A DNA stretch of 64,000 nucleotides, from assembly GCA_947367855.1 (NCBI GenBank), contig CANBFE010000012.1, forward strand, positions 35,189-99,188, written 5' to 3'. The stretch's first letter is position 1. The number at the start of each line of letters is the position of its first letter. Positions 1 to 9,470 of this stretch are shown piece by piece. The DNA comes from an uncultured Lachnospiraceae bacterium. GTDB lineage: Bacteria > Bacillota > Clostridia > Lachnospirales > Lachnospiraceae. Made by a program: the position numbers and the translations under genes. The notes beneath the pieces are model-generated. The model saw nothing but the letters and a program-made list of their open reading frames with translations, was not told the origin of the DNA and did no database searches.

Positions 1-1292
1 TTTTCAAAGTTTCCGGACATGTTTTTCTGCCTGTAAAGATAGTAGGGAACCAGTCCCAGACGCCTCGCTCCCTCTTCGGCTATCCTCATTGTTTCATCCG
101 TATTGCGCAGCATATGAGTCCCGATTTCCTGCACCATCTGGTTTAGTCGGGAAGCCCTTTTCACCGCAAGGGAGTGCACGGTCAGGCTGTCCGGCGCCAT
201 CTCCACCACCCTGTCCATGGTGGCCTGCACGTCCGCCTCCGATTCCCCGGGAAGTCCCAGGATCAGATCCATGTTGATATTGTCAAAGCCCATCCGTCTT
301 GCCAGGGCATGGGCTGTCTCCACCTGTTCCACAGTGGCCTTTCTTCCGATAAAATCCAGTGTCTGCTGCTTCATGGTCTGGGGGTTTATGGATATCCTGG
401 TAACCCCGTGACGCTGCAGGGCCTGCAGCTTTTCCTCCGTGATACTGTCCGCCCGGCCCGCCTCCACCGTGAATTCCTTTACTGCGGAAAAATCAAAAAG
501 CTCTCTCAGCCTGCCAAGAAGCCTGTCCAGCTGCCATGCCTCCAGTGTGGTGGGCGTGCCGCCTCCGATGTAAACACTGTCCAGTATCCTCTCCCTGTAA
601 CGCTCCGCCACATATTCCATCTCCCGTATCAGGCAGTCCAGATAGGAATCCGTCATCCCCCGGTAAGCTCCGATGGGAAAGGAGGTAAAGGAGCAGTACA
701 GACATGTGGTGGGACAGAAGGGAATTCCCACGTAAAGGCTGTATCCTCTCTCCCCGCCTGTTTTCCCATGGGAAATCCCTTTCAGCAGTTCCAGTTCCCG
801 CCCGGCAATCTCCACGGCGAGTTCCGCTTTTTCCCTGCTGACATAATATTTTTCCATGTAATGTTTTACGAGTTCCGCTTTTTCCCTTCCCTGTTCAAGC
901 AGGGAAAAAGCGATCTTTGTAGGCCTGATTCCGGTAAGGTTTCCCCAGGGAAGCTCCCTGCCCGTAACCCTGCTCAGCACACGGTACAGAAAGCATTTAA
1001 ATCCGTATTTATAAGCCTTTTCCGGGGGTTCCCCCACTGCCGCTCCGGCCTCCGGTTTTCCCCCCGTATGCCCTTCCGTATGCTTCCAGTCATATTCCTC
1101 TCCGTCCACGGCAACCAGGGCGCCATTGTCCCGCAGCAGTATCCTGATCCGGACCCACTGCGCAAGATCAGCCCTTTTTTCCTCCCCCATCTCCGGGGTC
1201 AGTACGCTGACCTGCTCTTCCGGATAAAATGCTTTCACGATGGAATGAACGTCATATTCAAAATTAGCCCTGTTCAACTCTACTGCCAACAT
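1..1292 (-). CDS. hemZ: HemZ-type coproporphyrinogen dehydrogenase, radical SAM (3' end beyond window)
   Basis: The reading frame enters from position 1292 and is still open at position 1, so the C-terminus is missing. About 430 codons are visible. The radical SAM cluster motif CPTTCLYC (CxxxCxxC) sits near residue 190, followed by SFTSFPIG and the GGGTPTTLEAWQL block typical of HemN/HemZ proteins. The N-terminal ~150 residues resemble the extension that separates HemZ from HemN (segment NLTGIRPTKIAFSLLEQG). The family performs oxygen-independent decarboxylation or related radical SAM chemistry on porphyrin precursors; many Clostridia members have no proven substrate. The ATG at 1292 overlaps the end of the transglutaminase gene by 29 bases, so the gene is probably the last or a late member of that operon. 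Family confidence is high; the exact reaction is less certain. Confidence 0.88.
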   Translation of the reverse strand, partial: MLAVELNRANFEYDVHSIVKAFYPEEQVSVLTPEMGEEKRADLAQWVRIRILLRDNGALVAVDGEEYDWKHTEGHTGGKPEAGAAVGEPPEKAYKYGFKCFLYRVLSRVTGRELPWGNLTGIRPTKIAFSLLEQGREKAELVKHYMEKYYVSREKAELAVEIAGRELELLKGISHGKTGGERGYSLYVGIPFCPTTCLYCSFTSFPIGAYRGMTDSYLDCLIREMEYVAERYRERILDSVYIGGGTPTTLEAWQLDRLLGRLRELFDFSAVKEFTVEAGRADSITEEKLQALQRHGVTRISINPQTMKQQTLDFIGRKATVEQVETAHALARRMGFDNINMDLILGLPGESEADVQATMDRVVEMAPDSLTVHSLAVKRASRLNQMVQEIGTHMLRNTDETMRIAEEGARRLGLVPYYLYRQKNMSGNFE

Positions 1293-3795
1293 CCTCTTTT
1301 CCCCCTGTCACATAACTGCGGTATCTTCCAACCAACGGCTTTTTATAAAACGGCACCTTCTCATAGGCCCTTCCTGCCAGCCTTTCATAGAAGGCAAAAA
1401 TCCTCCCTGCCTCCCGGGCGGAAGGCTCTTCCCTGCCGAACGTATTCTTTTCCAGAATCCTGCAAAAACCTTCATATTCCTCCCGGCCCACATCATACTG
1501 CTCCAACAGAATCTGCCTGAATTCCTCTCCGTCCGCATCCAGTTCCCCGGAACAGCCCGCAAGCCCCAGAATCCCCCGCAGATTCCTGTAAAGCACAAAG
1601 ATACGCTCCCCCGGGGACATTCTCCGGAATCGCTCCCTGCGCCGCCGAAGGATTCTCTTCTCCAGCAGCGCGGACAGACATACCAGGAATGCCGCCCAGA
1701 AAACGGCTGAAAACAGTTTAAACCATGCAAATCCCTTTTCCTCTCCGCCCTCAGGCGCTTCTTCCCGCAGGGTCCCCACAGGGTCAGGCTCCCGGTTCCC
1801 TGCCTCCGGTTCCGGTTCTTCTACGGGCTCCTCCCAGGCTCCGGGCAGGCTGATGCCTTCGGATTCCGCTTTCTCCTGCAGATTCTCCCAGTAATCAGGC
1901 TCCCTTCCGCTTTCCCCGTCCCCATACTCCCAGATCTGCTTCTCCCCCTGCTCTTCCTTACCCGCCAGCAGCAGCCAGTGGCCTGCCAGGCGCCCCAGTT
2001 CCCCCAGCTGCTCCATCCTGTTATCCCCGGCCAGCGCCACGGCCCCGGGCGTTGCCTCCACAGGCACCCAGCCTATGGAATCCAGATATACCTCCGCCCA
2101 GGCATGGGCATGCTTTCCTGTGAGAACTGCCGCGTACTGCCCCTCCGGCGTAGAGACAAAGTCGGAAGGGGATGCGGAATACCCTGCCACATAGCGGGCC
2201 GGTATCCCAAAATACCGCAGCGCCAGTACGGCTGCGGAGGCAAAATGCACGCAGTACCCCTCCCTGCTCTCAAAGAGGAAATATTCCACAAAGTCGGTGC
2301 CTGCAGGATTGTTCCCGACATCCAGATTATACCCTGCCTGCCCTCCCAGAAAATTTATGATATCCAGGGCACATACATATATATCCTCCGTCCTGATTTT
2401 CTCCTTCTTCAGGCGCTCCGTAAACAGGGGCAGCTCCTCCTCCGGATATTCCAGGAAATTGTCGTACACATACCGGCGGTATCTTTCTTCTTCCGCCTCC
2501 CAGGCCTTTGTCAGAACGTCCTGCCTGCCCAGACCGGACTGCGCATAGTAGGAAAACCCATACCTGGCGCTCCGGCGCTCCACGCTTCCGTCCCCGTGAA
2601 CCTGAAAATCCTCCGGCATCATGGCCCCATAGGGATAAATGCTGTAACTGCCCCGCCCTCCCAGTTCCTCAATCTCCATATATCCGGGCGGCTCTGAGCG
2701 GTGCAGCGCCTTCAGCGCCTGGTAGCCGATATTCACCAGGGCAGCGTAGCTCCCGGGCAGCTCCATTCCCTGCTTCCGGTAATACGCCTCCAGTTCCCCG
2801 TCCGTCTGCGCCGTCCATGCCTTCTCCCCATAGCTTCCCCCCACAAAGCCCTTCAGGTACACTGTATTCTGGGGCCTGCGCTCCACGGTCACCCTGTAAA
2901 CCTCATCCGCCGTGTACGCGAAAACATTTGTCCTCCCCAGCTGTCCGGTGACATCCGGACCAGAGCCACTGCCCGGCAGCAGCTCCCTGACCCTCGGAAG
3001 CCAGTCCTCATTCACCATTCTGTAAAAATCTTCCCGTCCCTCCACCATTTCCTCATACTTACTGTCCAGCACAGGCAGAACAAAACGGAAAACCAACAGC
3101 ATGACCAGACCGGTCAAAATCGCGGCGAAGCCCACCACTGCGGTTCCTGCGCCGGGCCGCTCCCTGAAATCCTTCTGTATCATGGCAGTCACCATGCCCA
3201 GGACACAGACGGCAAGGAAGAAGTATCCCGGAAAAAGATCACAGCCACAGGCCACGGTAAACCAGACCGCGTTTCCCACGATCAGACAGAATCCCCTGTC
3301 ATGCCTTCCCAGAAAACCCGCCAGAAGCTCCGCCGGGAAAAGAATATATAATATACCCAGGGTCATGGACCACATCTTCCAGTCGCTGCTCCACCCGGCC
3401 GCCTCTCCCGGAAGAGGCCAGGCAATATGGAAACCATACCTGCCGTTCAGATTCGCCATGGCATTCTGCAGCGCCATGCCGATTCCCGCAGACAGTTTTT
3501 CCCGGAAAAGAATACCGCAGAAAACATACAGAGTCAGACATACCGCCATGCGCAGAAATATCTTTCTCCCCTTATTCCCGCTTCTCAGAAGCACTGCCGC
3601 CATACAAAAAAGGAACAGTCCGCCCCAAAACGCAATATGGTTCAGACCGTTTCCCCCTGCCGTGCTGTTTTCCCCCATGACCCTCCAGGGAATCTCCAGA
3701 CTCTCCGTCAGCGCCCCGACGATTCCCACGCTGTTTATATACAGCAGCAATATGTCAAACAGGCATTTCCCCGGAAAAGCATTCTTATTCTTCAT
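1264..3795 (-). CDS. TgpA-like membrane transglutaminase-domain protein
   Basis: Predicted 843 aa. The N-terminal ~230 residues hold several hydrophobic helices, then an extracytoplasmic region with a transglutaminase-like core: nucleophile Cys in REGYCVHFASA, His in KHAHAWAEVY, and the third position in GWVPVEATPG, where Glu stands in place of the usual Asp. An acidic Pro/Glu linker follows, then another membrane helix (FWAAFLVCLSALL) and a cytoplasmic DUF4129-like tail. This layout is the TgpA family, usually encoded with DUF58 and MoxR genes as here. The physiological substrate is unknown. I prefer the ATG at 3795, which has GGGGAG upstream; an in-frame start at 3813 is also possible. It overlaps the DUF58 gene by 11 bases. 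Confidence 0.9.
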   Translation of the reverse strand: MKNKNAFPGKCLFDILLLYINSVGIVGALTESLEIPWRVMGENSTAGGNGLNHIAFWGGLFLFCMAAVLLRSGNKGRKIFLRMAVCLTLYVFCGILFREKLSAGIGMALQNAMANLNGRYGFHIAWPLPGEAAGWSSDWKMWSMTLGILYILFPAELLAGFLGRHDRGFCLIVGNAVWFTVACGCDLFPGYFFLAVCVLGMVTAMIQKDFRERPGAGTAVVGFAAILTGLVMLLVFRFVLPVLDSKYEEMVEGREDFYRMVNEDWLPRVRELLPGSGSGPDVTGQLGRTNVFAYTADEVYRVTVERRPQNTVYLKGFVGGSYGEKAWTAQTDGELEAYYRKQGMELPGSYAALVNIGYQALKALHRSEPPGYMEIEELGGRGSYSIYPYGAMMPEDFQVHGDGSVERRSARYGFSYYAQSGLGRQDVLTKAWEAEEERYRRYVYDNFLEYPEEELPLFTERLKKEKIRTEDIYVCALDIINFLGGQAGYNLDVGNNPAGTDFVEYFLFESREGYCVHFASAAVLALRYFGIPARYVAGYSASPSDFVSTPEGQYAAVLTGKHAHAWAEVYLDSIGWVPVEATPGAVALAGDNRMEQLGELGRLAGHWLLLAGKEEQGEKQIWEYGDGESGREPDYWENLQEKAESEGISLPGAWEEPVEEPEPEAGNREPDPVGTLREEAPEGGEEKGFAWFKLFSAVFWAAFLVCLSALLEKRILRRRRERFRRMSPGERIFVLYRNLRGILGLAGCSGELDADGEEFRQILLEQYDVGREEYEGFCRILEKNTFGREEPSAREAGRIFAFYERLAGRAYEKVPFYKKPLVGRYRSYVTGGKEDVGSRVEQG

Positions 3796-4789
3796 ATATA
3801 CACTGCTCCCCAAAATACAGCCTGCAGTCCTCCTCCAGATGCCATCCTCCCTCCGGATGCAGAACCTCTTCCTCCGGAAGAAATTCCCCTGCCGCCTCTC
3901 CCTTCAGCAGGGCGCACAGCCATCTCCGAAGGCTCTCCCCGTCCGAAACATCACATCCCAGATAAAGGTTCTCCTGCCTCCAGACAGCCTCCACGGATAT
4001 CCCTGCACCCAGTCTGCTTTCCTCAGCCAGAAAACAGAACAGGGAAGCAGCCATGTCCAGATACCGGTCCCATTGTTCCGCACTGAGTTCCCCGGTAAAA
4101 TGCAGAAAGACACGCAGCGAACCGCTTCTCTCAAAATCCCTGACCTGCAGACCGCCTCCCCTGGCTGCCATCTTCCAGTAGACACGGTGCAGGCTGTCCC
4201 CCGGCTGAAAATCCCTCAGCATCAGGTCTCCTTCCCTCTCTGCGCCCGTCTCCCGGAGTATGCCGGAGTATGCCTGCTCCACCGCCCGGGGTACGGGAGA
4301 CGCCACCGGAAGAATACACACCCTGACCGGGGCGCTCTTTCCAATGGGCAGGGAAAAAATCCCCAGCCAGTCATACACCCTGGCCCGGCTCACCCGCATT
4401 GTTCCACAGCCGCAGTGGACTGCCCGGAGATCCGGAATTCTTTCCCTCACGACCGTCCTTCCCATTCCGCAGAACCATTTCCTGATCTTCACCGCCTTTT
4501 CCCCCGGCGCTTCCCAGTACAGTTCCACCTGTATCCTTGCAGCAGGAATCCATGCCCTGTTCTCCGCGGTAAGCCACAGCTCCACCTGTTCTCCCCGCGC
4601 TGCGGTATCCTGCCCCCGGGACAGGTCAGCCCTGCAGAAAAATCTCAGGGGAATCAAAAACAGAATGGAGACCAGTGGAATGCACACCAGACAGCAGAAC
4701 AGAAAACGAAGTCCCTGAAAATTGTACAGCATGATAAAATACCCGCCTGCCGCCAACAGCAGCAGATAGCAGATTCTTCTTCTGATCAT
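3785..4789 (-). CDS. DUF58 domain protein
   Basis: Predicted 334 aa. Two N-terminal hydrophobic segments (ICYLLLLAAGGYFIML and LFCCLVCIPLVSILFLIPL) anchor the protein. The DUF58 signature is clear around residues 185-220: LMLRDFQPGDSLHRVYWK followed by AARGGGLQVRDFE. The family is related to von Willebrand factor A folds and is nearly always found with a MoxR ATPase and often with a transglutaminase, exactly as here. Role unknown; probably a client or partner of the MoxR ATPase at the cell envelope. Its ATG overlaps the moxR stop codon by four bases, which suggests translational coupling. Confidence 0.92.
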   Translation of the reverse strand: MIRRRICYLLLLAAGGYFIMLYNFQGLRFLFCCLVCIPLVSILFLIPLRFFCRADLSRGQDTAARGEQVELWLTAENRAWIPAARIQVELYWEAPGEKAVKIRKWFCGMGRTVVRERIPDLRAVHCGCGTMRVSRARVYDWLGIFSLPIGKSAPVRVCILPVASPVPRAVEQAYSGILRETGAEREGDLMLRDFQPGDSLHRVYWKMAARGGGLQVRDFERSGSLRVFLHFTGELSAEQWDRYLDMAASLFCFLAEESRLGAGISVEAVWRQENLYLGCDVSDGESLRRWLCALLKGEAAGEFLPEEEVLHPEGGWHLEEDCRLYFGEQCIYEE

Positions 4790-5736
4790 ACCTTTTCGCC
4801 CAGTTTCGGCTCTTTGACCCTGGAAAGCACCTCTCCCAGAATATCCTCCGGCATCTTACCGCCCAGTCTTGCCTTCTGGTTCAGCCTGATCCGGTGGATG
4901 CCCACATCAAACAGCGCCCTTTTCACATCCTTCGGTACACAGTAATTCCTTTTCCCTATGTAGGCATATGCCCTGGCCATCTTTCCCAGGGCCAGCGTCC
5001 CCCTTGGACTCATGCCCAGTTCCAGAAGCTCATGCTCCCGGGTAGCTTTTGACAGCAGTGTCATATATTTGTACAGCGCATCATGAATAAAGAGATTCTC
5101 CGTCTCCTCCTGCATGATCAGAAGCTCTTTCCCGTCAGTCACAGCCTCAATACCGTCCAGGGGCCTGGCCCGGTGGCGGCTCTTGAGCATGGCAATCTCG
5201 TCCTCCAGCTCCGGATAGCCCATGCTGATGCAGATCAGAAAACGGTCCATCTGGGCTTCCGGCAGTCTCTGGGTGCCAAAGGATCCCACCGGATTCTGGG
5301 TTGCAAGAACGACAAAAGGACGGGGCACCTGTCTGGTGACACCGTCTACCGTTACATTTCCCTCCTCCATGACCTCCAACAGCGCAGACTGGGTTTTGGG
5401 GGACGTCCTGTTGATCTCATCTGCCAACAGCAGATTGCACATCACTGCCCCGGGACGGTACACAAAACTTTCCGTCTCCTTCCGGTACATGGAAAACCCT
5501 GTGATATCCGCAGGCATCACATCCGGGGTAAACTGTACCCGGTTGGACTTCAGCCCCATGGCCCTGGAAAAGGCAATGGCCATCTCTGTCTTGCCTACTC
5601 CAGGCACATCCTCCAGAAGCACATTGCCCCCGGCCAGAATGGCTGCCATCACTTTCTCTATGCAGTCATCCTTGCCCACAATCACTTTCTTTACCTCATC
5701 CATAACCCTATGGACCCTGTCTCTTAACTCGTCCAA
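4786..5736 (-). CDS. MoxR family AAA+ ATPase
   Basis: Predicted 316 aa, normal family length. Walker A is LEDVPGVGKTEMA (about residues 41-53), Walker B LLLADEINR (about 104-112), and sensor region ATQNPVGSFGTQRLPEAQMDRF (split here as ATQNP and LPEAQMDRF). The C-terminal lid carries SPRGTLALGKMARA. MoxR ATPases act as chaperone-like remodelers of DUF58/VWA partner proteins. First gene of the moxR / DUF58 / transglutaminase / hemZ run; the gene upstream (MBL hydrolase) ends only 35 bases away, so co-transcription from further upstream is possible. Confidence 0.95.
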   Translation of the reverse strand: MDELRDRVHRVMDEVKKVIVGKDDCIEKVMAAILAGGNVLLEDVPGVGKTEMAIAFSRAMGLKSNRVQFTPDVMPADITGFSMYRKETESFVYRPGAVMCNLLLADEINRTSPKTQSALLEVMEEGNVTVDGVTRQVPRPFVVLATQNPVGSFGTQRLPEAQMDRFLICISMGYPELEDEIAMLKSRHRARPLDGIEAVTDGKELLIMQEETENLFIHDALYKYMTLLSKATREHELLELGMSPRGTLALGKMARAYAYIGKRNYCVPKDVKRALFDVGIHRIRLNQKARLGGKMPEDILGEVLSRVKEPKLGEKV

Positions 5737-5770
5737 AACCGGCTCCCTCCCGGCATAAGAAAACCCTTAT

Positions 5771-6433
5771 TTACCCGCAGAACGGATTGTTCCTCTTCTC
5801 ATACCCGATTGTAGTGCGCTCTCCGTGTCCCGGATACACCTTTGTGTCCTCCGGCAGCACAAACAGCTTCTCCTTGATGGAGCGGACCAGGGTTCCCATG
5901 CTCCCCGTAGGGAAATCCGTCCTGCCTACGGATTCCGCAAACAGGGTATCCCCGGAAATCAGGATACCGGCTTCCTCAAAATAGTAGCAGCATCCTCCCG
6001 CCGTATGTCCCGGCGTGGCGATCACCCTGCAGGTCATGTCTGCCAGTGTAATCTCCTGTCCGTCCTTTACATAGACGTCCGCATAGGTCTCACAGCTGCG
6101 CCCTGCCTGGGCCGAAACATTCAGCCTGGCGCTTTTAAGCAGTTCCCTTTCCGCCTCACAGGCATATGCCTGCACAGGTTTCAGTCCCTCCGTCTCTCCT
6201 GCGGCATTCACCGTATTCCTCAGGACGTCCAGTCCCCAGATATGGTCAAAATGCCCATGGGTCAGCAGAATACCTGCCACATGAAATCCGTTCTTCTCCA
6301 GGGCCCTGTAAATATCTGCCCCCTTGTCCGCCGGATCCACCACAACAGCCTGCTGTTCCCCCTCCCGGTACAGAAAATAACAGTTGGTCTGGCAGATTCC
6401 CAGTACCATGCGGCCTATTTTTATCTCACCCAT
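5771..6433 (-). CDS. MBL-fold metallo-hydrolase (glyoxalase II-like)
   Basis: Predicted 220 aa. The metal-binding motif THGHFDHIWG (HxHxDH) is followed by GHTAGGC, LISGDTLF and the C-terminal VYPGHGERTTIGYE, a complete set of ligands for the YcbL/GloB-like subgroup of metallo-beta-lactamase-fold hydrolases. Such enzymes cleave thioesters such as S-lactoylglutathione analogues; the true substrate cannot be told from sequence. The start at 6433 is chosen because GGAGG lies seven bases upstream; starts at 6439 and 6460 are in frame but poorly spaced. It follows relA by 70 bases on the same strand. Confidence 0.9.
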   Translation of the reverse strand: MGEIKIGRMVLGICQTNCYFLYREGEQQAVVVDPADKGADIYRALEKNGFHVAGILLTHGHFDHIWGLDVLRNTVNAAGETEGLKPVQAYACEAERELLKSARLNVSAQAGRSCETYADVYVKDGQEITLADMTCRVIATPGHTAGGCCYYFEEAGILISGDTLFAESVGRTDFPTGSMGTLVRSIKEKLFVLPEDTKVYPGHGERTTIGYEKRNNPFCG

Positions 6434-6502
6434 TTCCATGCCTCCTATTCCAGTCCCCACTTTCCGCTGCGGGACTGTCTCCTGCTTCCTGCCCTGTCTT
6501 CT

Positions 6503-8812
6503 CTAACCCTTGGCCCTCTCTATGTCAACCACACTTTCAATGGCCCTGATCTTCTCGATCACACGGTTAAGCTCCTCCCTTCCCTCCACCTCAAAGGAAG
6601 TCTGCAGGGTAGCCATTCCCTGCCTGCTGACCCTGGTATTCAGGGACAGGATACTGATATTCCGCTCCGTCAGCGTCTTTGTGATATCTGCCAGAAGTCC
6701 GTTGCGGTTGTTGGCATAGATATCGATCTCCGCCACGTATTTCTCCGTGGCATCCTCCGGAGCCTGCCACTCCGCGTCAATGATGCGCACCCTCTCTATC
6801 TCCGGAAGGTTCATCATATTCACGCAGTCCGTGCGGTGGATGGAGATTCCCCGCCCCCTGGTGACAAATCCCACAATCTCATCCCCCGGCACAGGAGAAC
6901 AGCATTTGGAAAAACGCACGGACAGATCCGCAATCCCCCTTACCACAATACCACTTTTGGACTTTATGGACGCGGGCTTGGAGATGGAAACCGCGCCTGC
7001 CTGGGCAATGCTGGCCAGGACTTCCTCATTGGTCATCTCCCTTTTGTGTTCCCTGTCGTAGAGGTCCTGCATTTTATTGACCACCTGGCCCTCTTTCAGC
7101 GCCCCGTGGCCTATGGCGGCAAGCACGGAATCCCAGTCCCGGAATCCGTACTTGCGCATTACCGCATTCATGTAGTCCTGCTTCATCAGCTCCGGCAGAT
7201 TCACGGACTTGGTCTTGCAGTAACTGGCAAGCAGTTCTTTCCCCTTAATAATATTGTCTTCCTTCAGTTCGTTTTTGAACCACTGGTTGATCTTATTCTT
7301 GGCCTGGGTACTCTTAACTACATTCAGCCAGTCTCTGCTGGGTCCCTTGGAGTTCTGGGAAGTGATTATCTCTATGCGGTCGCCGTTTTTGATCTCATAG
7401 TCAATGGTCACCAGCTTGTCGTTTACCCTGGCTCCCACCATCCTGTTCCCCACCGCAGAATGAATACTGTAGGCAAAATCGATTGTGGTGGAGCCTGCAG
7501 GCAGGTTCTTCACCTCTCCGCTGGGCGTAAAACAGTACACATTATCGGAAAACAGGTCCAGATCATTCTTCAGAAGCTTCATGAATTCCCGGTTATCCGA
7601 CATATCCCTCTGCCACTCCAGAATCTGGCGCAGCCACACCAACTTCTCCTCCTCCTGACCGGCCACCTTCTTTCCGTCAGAAGCCTCCTTATATTTCCAG
7701 TGGGCCGCAATGCCGTACTCCGCCGCCTTATGCATCTCAAAGGTGCGGATCTGTATCTCAAAAGGCTGGCCGGAAGAACCGATCAGCGTGGTGTGCAGGG
7801 ACTGGTACATATTTGCCTTGGGCATGGCAATATAGTCCTTGAAGCGCCCCGGAATGGGCTTATACATTTCGTGGATAACGCCCAGGGCTCCGTAGCAGTC
7901 CCTGACAGTATCCACGATAATGCGCACCGCGAACAGATCGTATATCTGGTCCAGTGTCTTGTCCTGGTTCTTCATTTTCTTGTAAATGCTGAAAAAATGC
8001 TTTACCCTGCCGTCAATCTTTGCCTTGATGCCCGCATTCCCGATATGTTCGCTGACCTCGTCCACAATACTCTGAATATACTTTTCCCTGACGCTCTTGC
8101 GCACGGAAATCTTGTCTACCAGATCATAATAGACATCCGGCTCCAGATATTTCAGGGAAAGATCATCCAACTCTATCTTCACCTTGCTGATGCCCAGACG
8201 CTGGGCAATGGGGCAGTAAATCTCCAGGGTTTCCTTGGCGATGCGCTGCCTGCTCTCCGGCTTTTTATACTGCAGCGTCCGCATATTGTGGAGTCTGTCT
8301 GCCAGTTTGATCAGAATCACCCTGATATCCTTGGCCATGGCAAGAAACATCTTGCGCAGATTCTCCGCCTGCATTTCCAGTTTTTCATCCGGCTGGTCCC
8401 CGCCTGAAGACAGCGGTATCTTCTCCAGTTTCGTGACGCCGTCCACCAACAGGGCCACGTCATCCCCGAATTCCCGCTTCATATCTTCTTCCGTCATAAT
8501 GGTATCCTCCACAACATCGTGTAGGATGCCTGCAACGATGGTTTCCTTATCCAGCTCCAGATCTGCCAGAACGATCGCCACATTCAGCGGATGAATGATA
8601 TAAGGCTCTCCCGATTTGCGCATCTGATTCTTATGCGCTTCCGCCGCAGTATTATATGCTTTTTCAATCATGGAAATATCGTCGCTTGGGTGGTACCTGC
8701 GCACACGGCTGATCAGCTCCTGATACAGATCCCCGGGATTTACAAATTCATGGTATTCACTCATTTTTCCATCATCAAAAATTTCCTCGTTCTTTTCTTC
8801 TGCCATAGCCAT
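6503..8812 (-). CDS. relA: Bifunctional (p)ppGpp synthetase/hydrolase RelA/SpoT
   Basis: Predicted 769 aa, full length for a Rel enzyme. Order of domains: HD hydrolase (GILHDVVEDT, about residues 94-103, and LIKLADRLHNMRTL), RelA/SpoT synthetase (DLFAVRIIVD, then KPIPGRFKDYIAMPKANMYQS), TGS (FTPSGEVKNLPAGSTTIDFAYSIH, in parts), zinc/helical region with FSKCCSPVPGD, and C-terminal ACT domain. All hydrolase and synthetase motifs are intact, so both making and degrading the stringent-response alarmone is expected. The apt gene lies directly upstream on the same strand, the classical Firmicutes order apt-relA. Confidence 0.97.
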   Translation of the reverse strand: MAMAEEKNEEIFDDGKMSEYHEFVNPGDLYQELISRVRRYHPSDDISMIEKAYNTAAEAHKNQMRKSGEPYIIHPLNVAIVLADLELDKETIVAGILHDVVEDTIMTEEDMKREFGDDVALLVDGVTKLEKIPLSSGGDQPDEKLEMQAENLRKMFLAMAKDIRVILIKLADRLHNMRTLQYKKPESRQRIAKETLEIYCPIAQRLGISKVKIELDDLSLKYLEPDVYYDLVDKISVRKSVREKYIQSIVDEVSEHIGNAGIKAKIDGRVKHFFSIYKKMKNQDKTLDQIYDLFAVRIIVDTVRDCYGALGVIHEMYKPIPGRFKDYIAMPKANMYQSLHTTLIGSSGQPFEIQIRTFEMHKAAEYGIAAHWKYKEASDGKKVAGQEEEKLVWLRQILEWQRDMSDNREFMKLLKNDLDLFSDNVYCFTPSGEVKNLPAGSTTIDFAYSIHSAVGNRMVGARVNDKLVTIDYEIKNGDRIEIITSQNSKGPSRDWLNVVKSTQAKNKINQWFKNELKEDNIIKGKELLASYCKTKSVNLPELMKQDYMNAVMRKYGFRDWDSVLAAIGHGALKEGQVVNKMQDLYDREHKREMTNEEVLASIAQAGAVSISKPASIKSKSGIVVRGIADLSVRFSKCCSPVPGDEIVGFVTRGRGISIHRTDCVNMMNLPEIERVRIIDAEWQAPEDATEKYVAEIDIYANNRNGLLADITKTLTERNISILSLNTRVSRQGMATLQTSFEVEGREELNRVIEKIRAIESVVDIERAKG

Positions 8813-8904
8813 CCACGCTTTCTATATCGATCTTCCGCAGACACGCACTACATGGGGCCGAAACGCCTGCCCGGCCTGCCTGATAAATCCTGCGCCCGAA
8901 ATCT

Positions 8905-9429
8905 CTATTTTCCCTCGTAGCAGATTGCCGACTCCAGACGGTACCCTGCTATCTTCTCACGGCCCTTCAGCCCTGCCAGTTCAATCAGAACCACAATCCC
9001 CACGACCTCTCCGCCCAGACTCTCAATGAGCTTCACCATGGCCTCCGTGGTCCCCCCTGTGGCAATCAGGTCATCCACAATGAGAACCTTCTGCCCGGGC
9101 CGTATGCTGTCCCTGTGCATCTCTATGGTGGAGCTTCCATACTCCAGCTCGTAGGAAACCGACACCGTCTCCCTGGGCAGCTTGCCTGCCTTGCGGATCA
9201 GCACAAAGGGCTTATGATTATTATAGGCAATGGGGGTTCCAAATATAAATCCCCTGGATTCCGGTCCGGCCACCACATCATATTCCAGATCCTTTACCTT
9301 CTCCTGCATGGTGTCAACAGCCAGCCTGAGTCCCTCCGCATCCTGCAGTACGCTTGTCACATCCCTGAAAATGATCCCTTCCTCGGGAAAATCCGGTATG
9401 CTCACCACATATTCTTCCAACTTTTTCAT
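8905..9429 (-). CDS. apt: Adenine phosphoribosyltransferase
   Basis: Predicted 174 aa, usual length. The PRPP-binding loop is KVLIVDDLIATGGTTEAM; the N-terminal block IPDFPEEGIIFRDVT and AGPESRGFIFG are diagnostic for Apt. It salvages adenine to AMP using PRPP in the cytoplasm. It precedes relA by 92 bases, consistent with co-expression of purine salvage and alarmone metabolism. Confidence 0.97.
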   Translation of the reverse strand: MKKLEEYVVSIPDFPEEGIIFRDVTSVLQDAEGLRLAVDTMQEKVKDLEYDVVAGPESRGFIFGTPIAYNNHKPFVLIRKAGKLPRETVSVSYELEYGSSTIEMHRDSIRPGQKVLIVDDLIATGGTTEAMVKLIESLGGEVVGIVVLIELAGLKGREKIAGYRLESAICYEGK

Positions 9430-9470
9430 CCGTGTTCCTCTCCTTATGTAGTCTGAAGTTCTGCTCCGCC

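Noticed and set aside
174..1520. Plus-strand frame at the left edge
   Set aside because: Antisense of hemZ and the transglutaminase, rich in Pro/His/Ser; no homology features.
5825..8407. Very long plus-strand frame opposite relA and the MBL gene
   Set aside because: It is antisense to clear conserved genes, has His/Leu-rich low-complexity content and no ribosome site.
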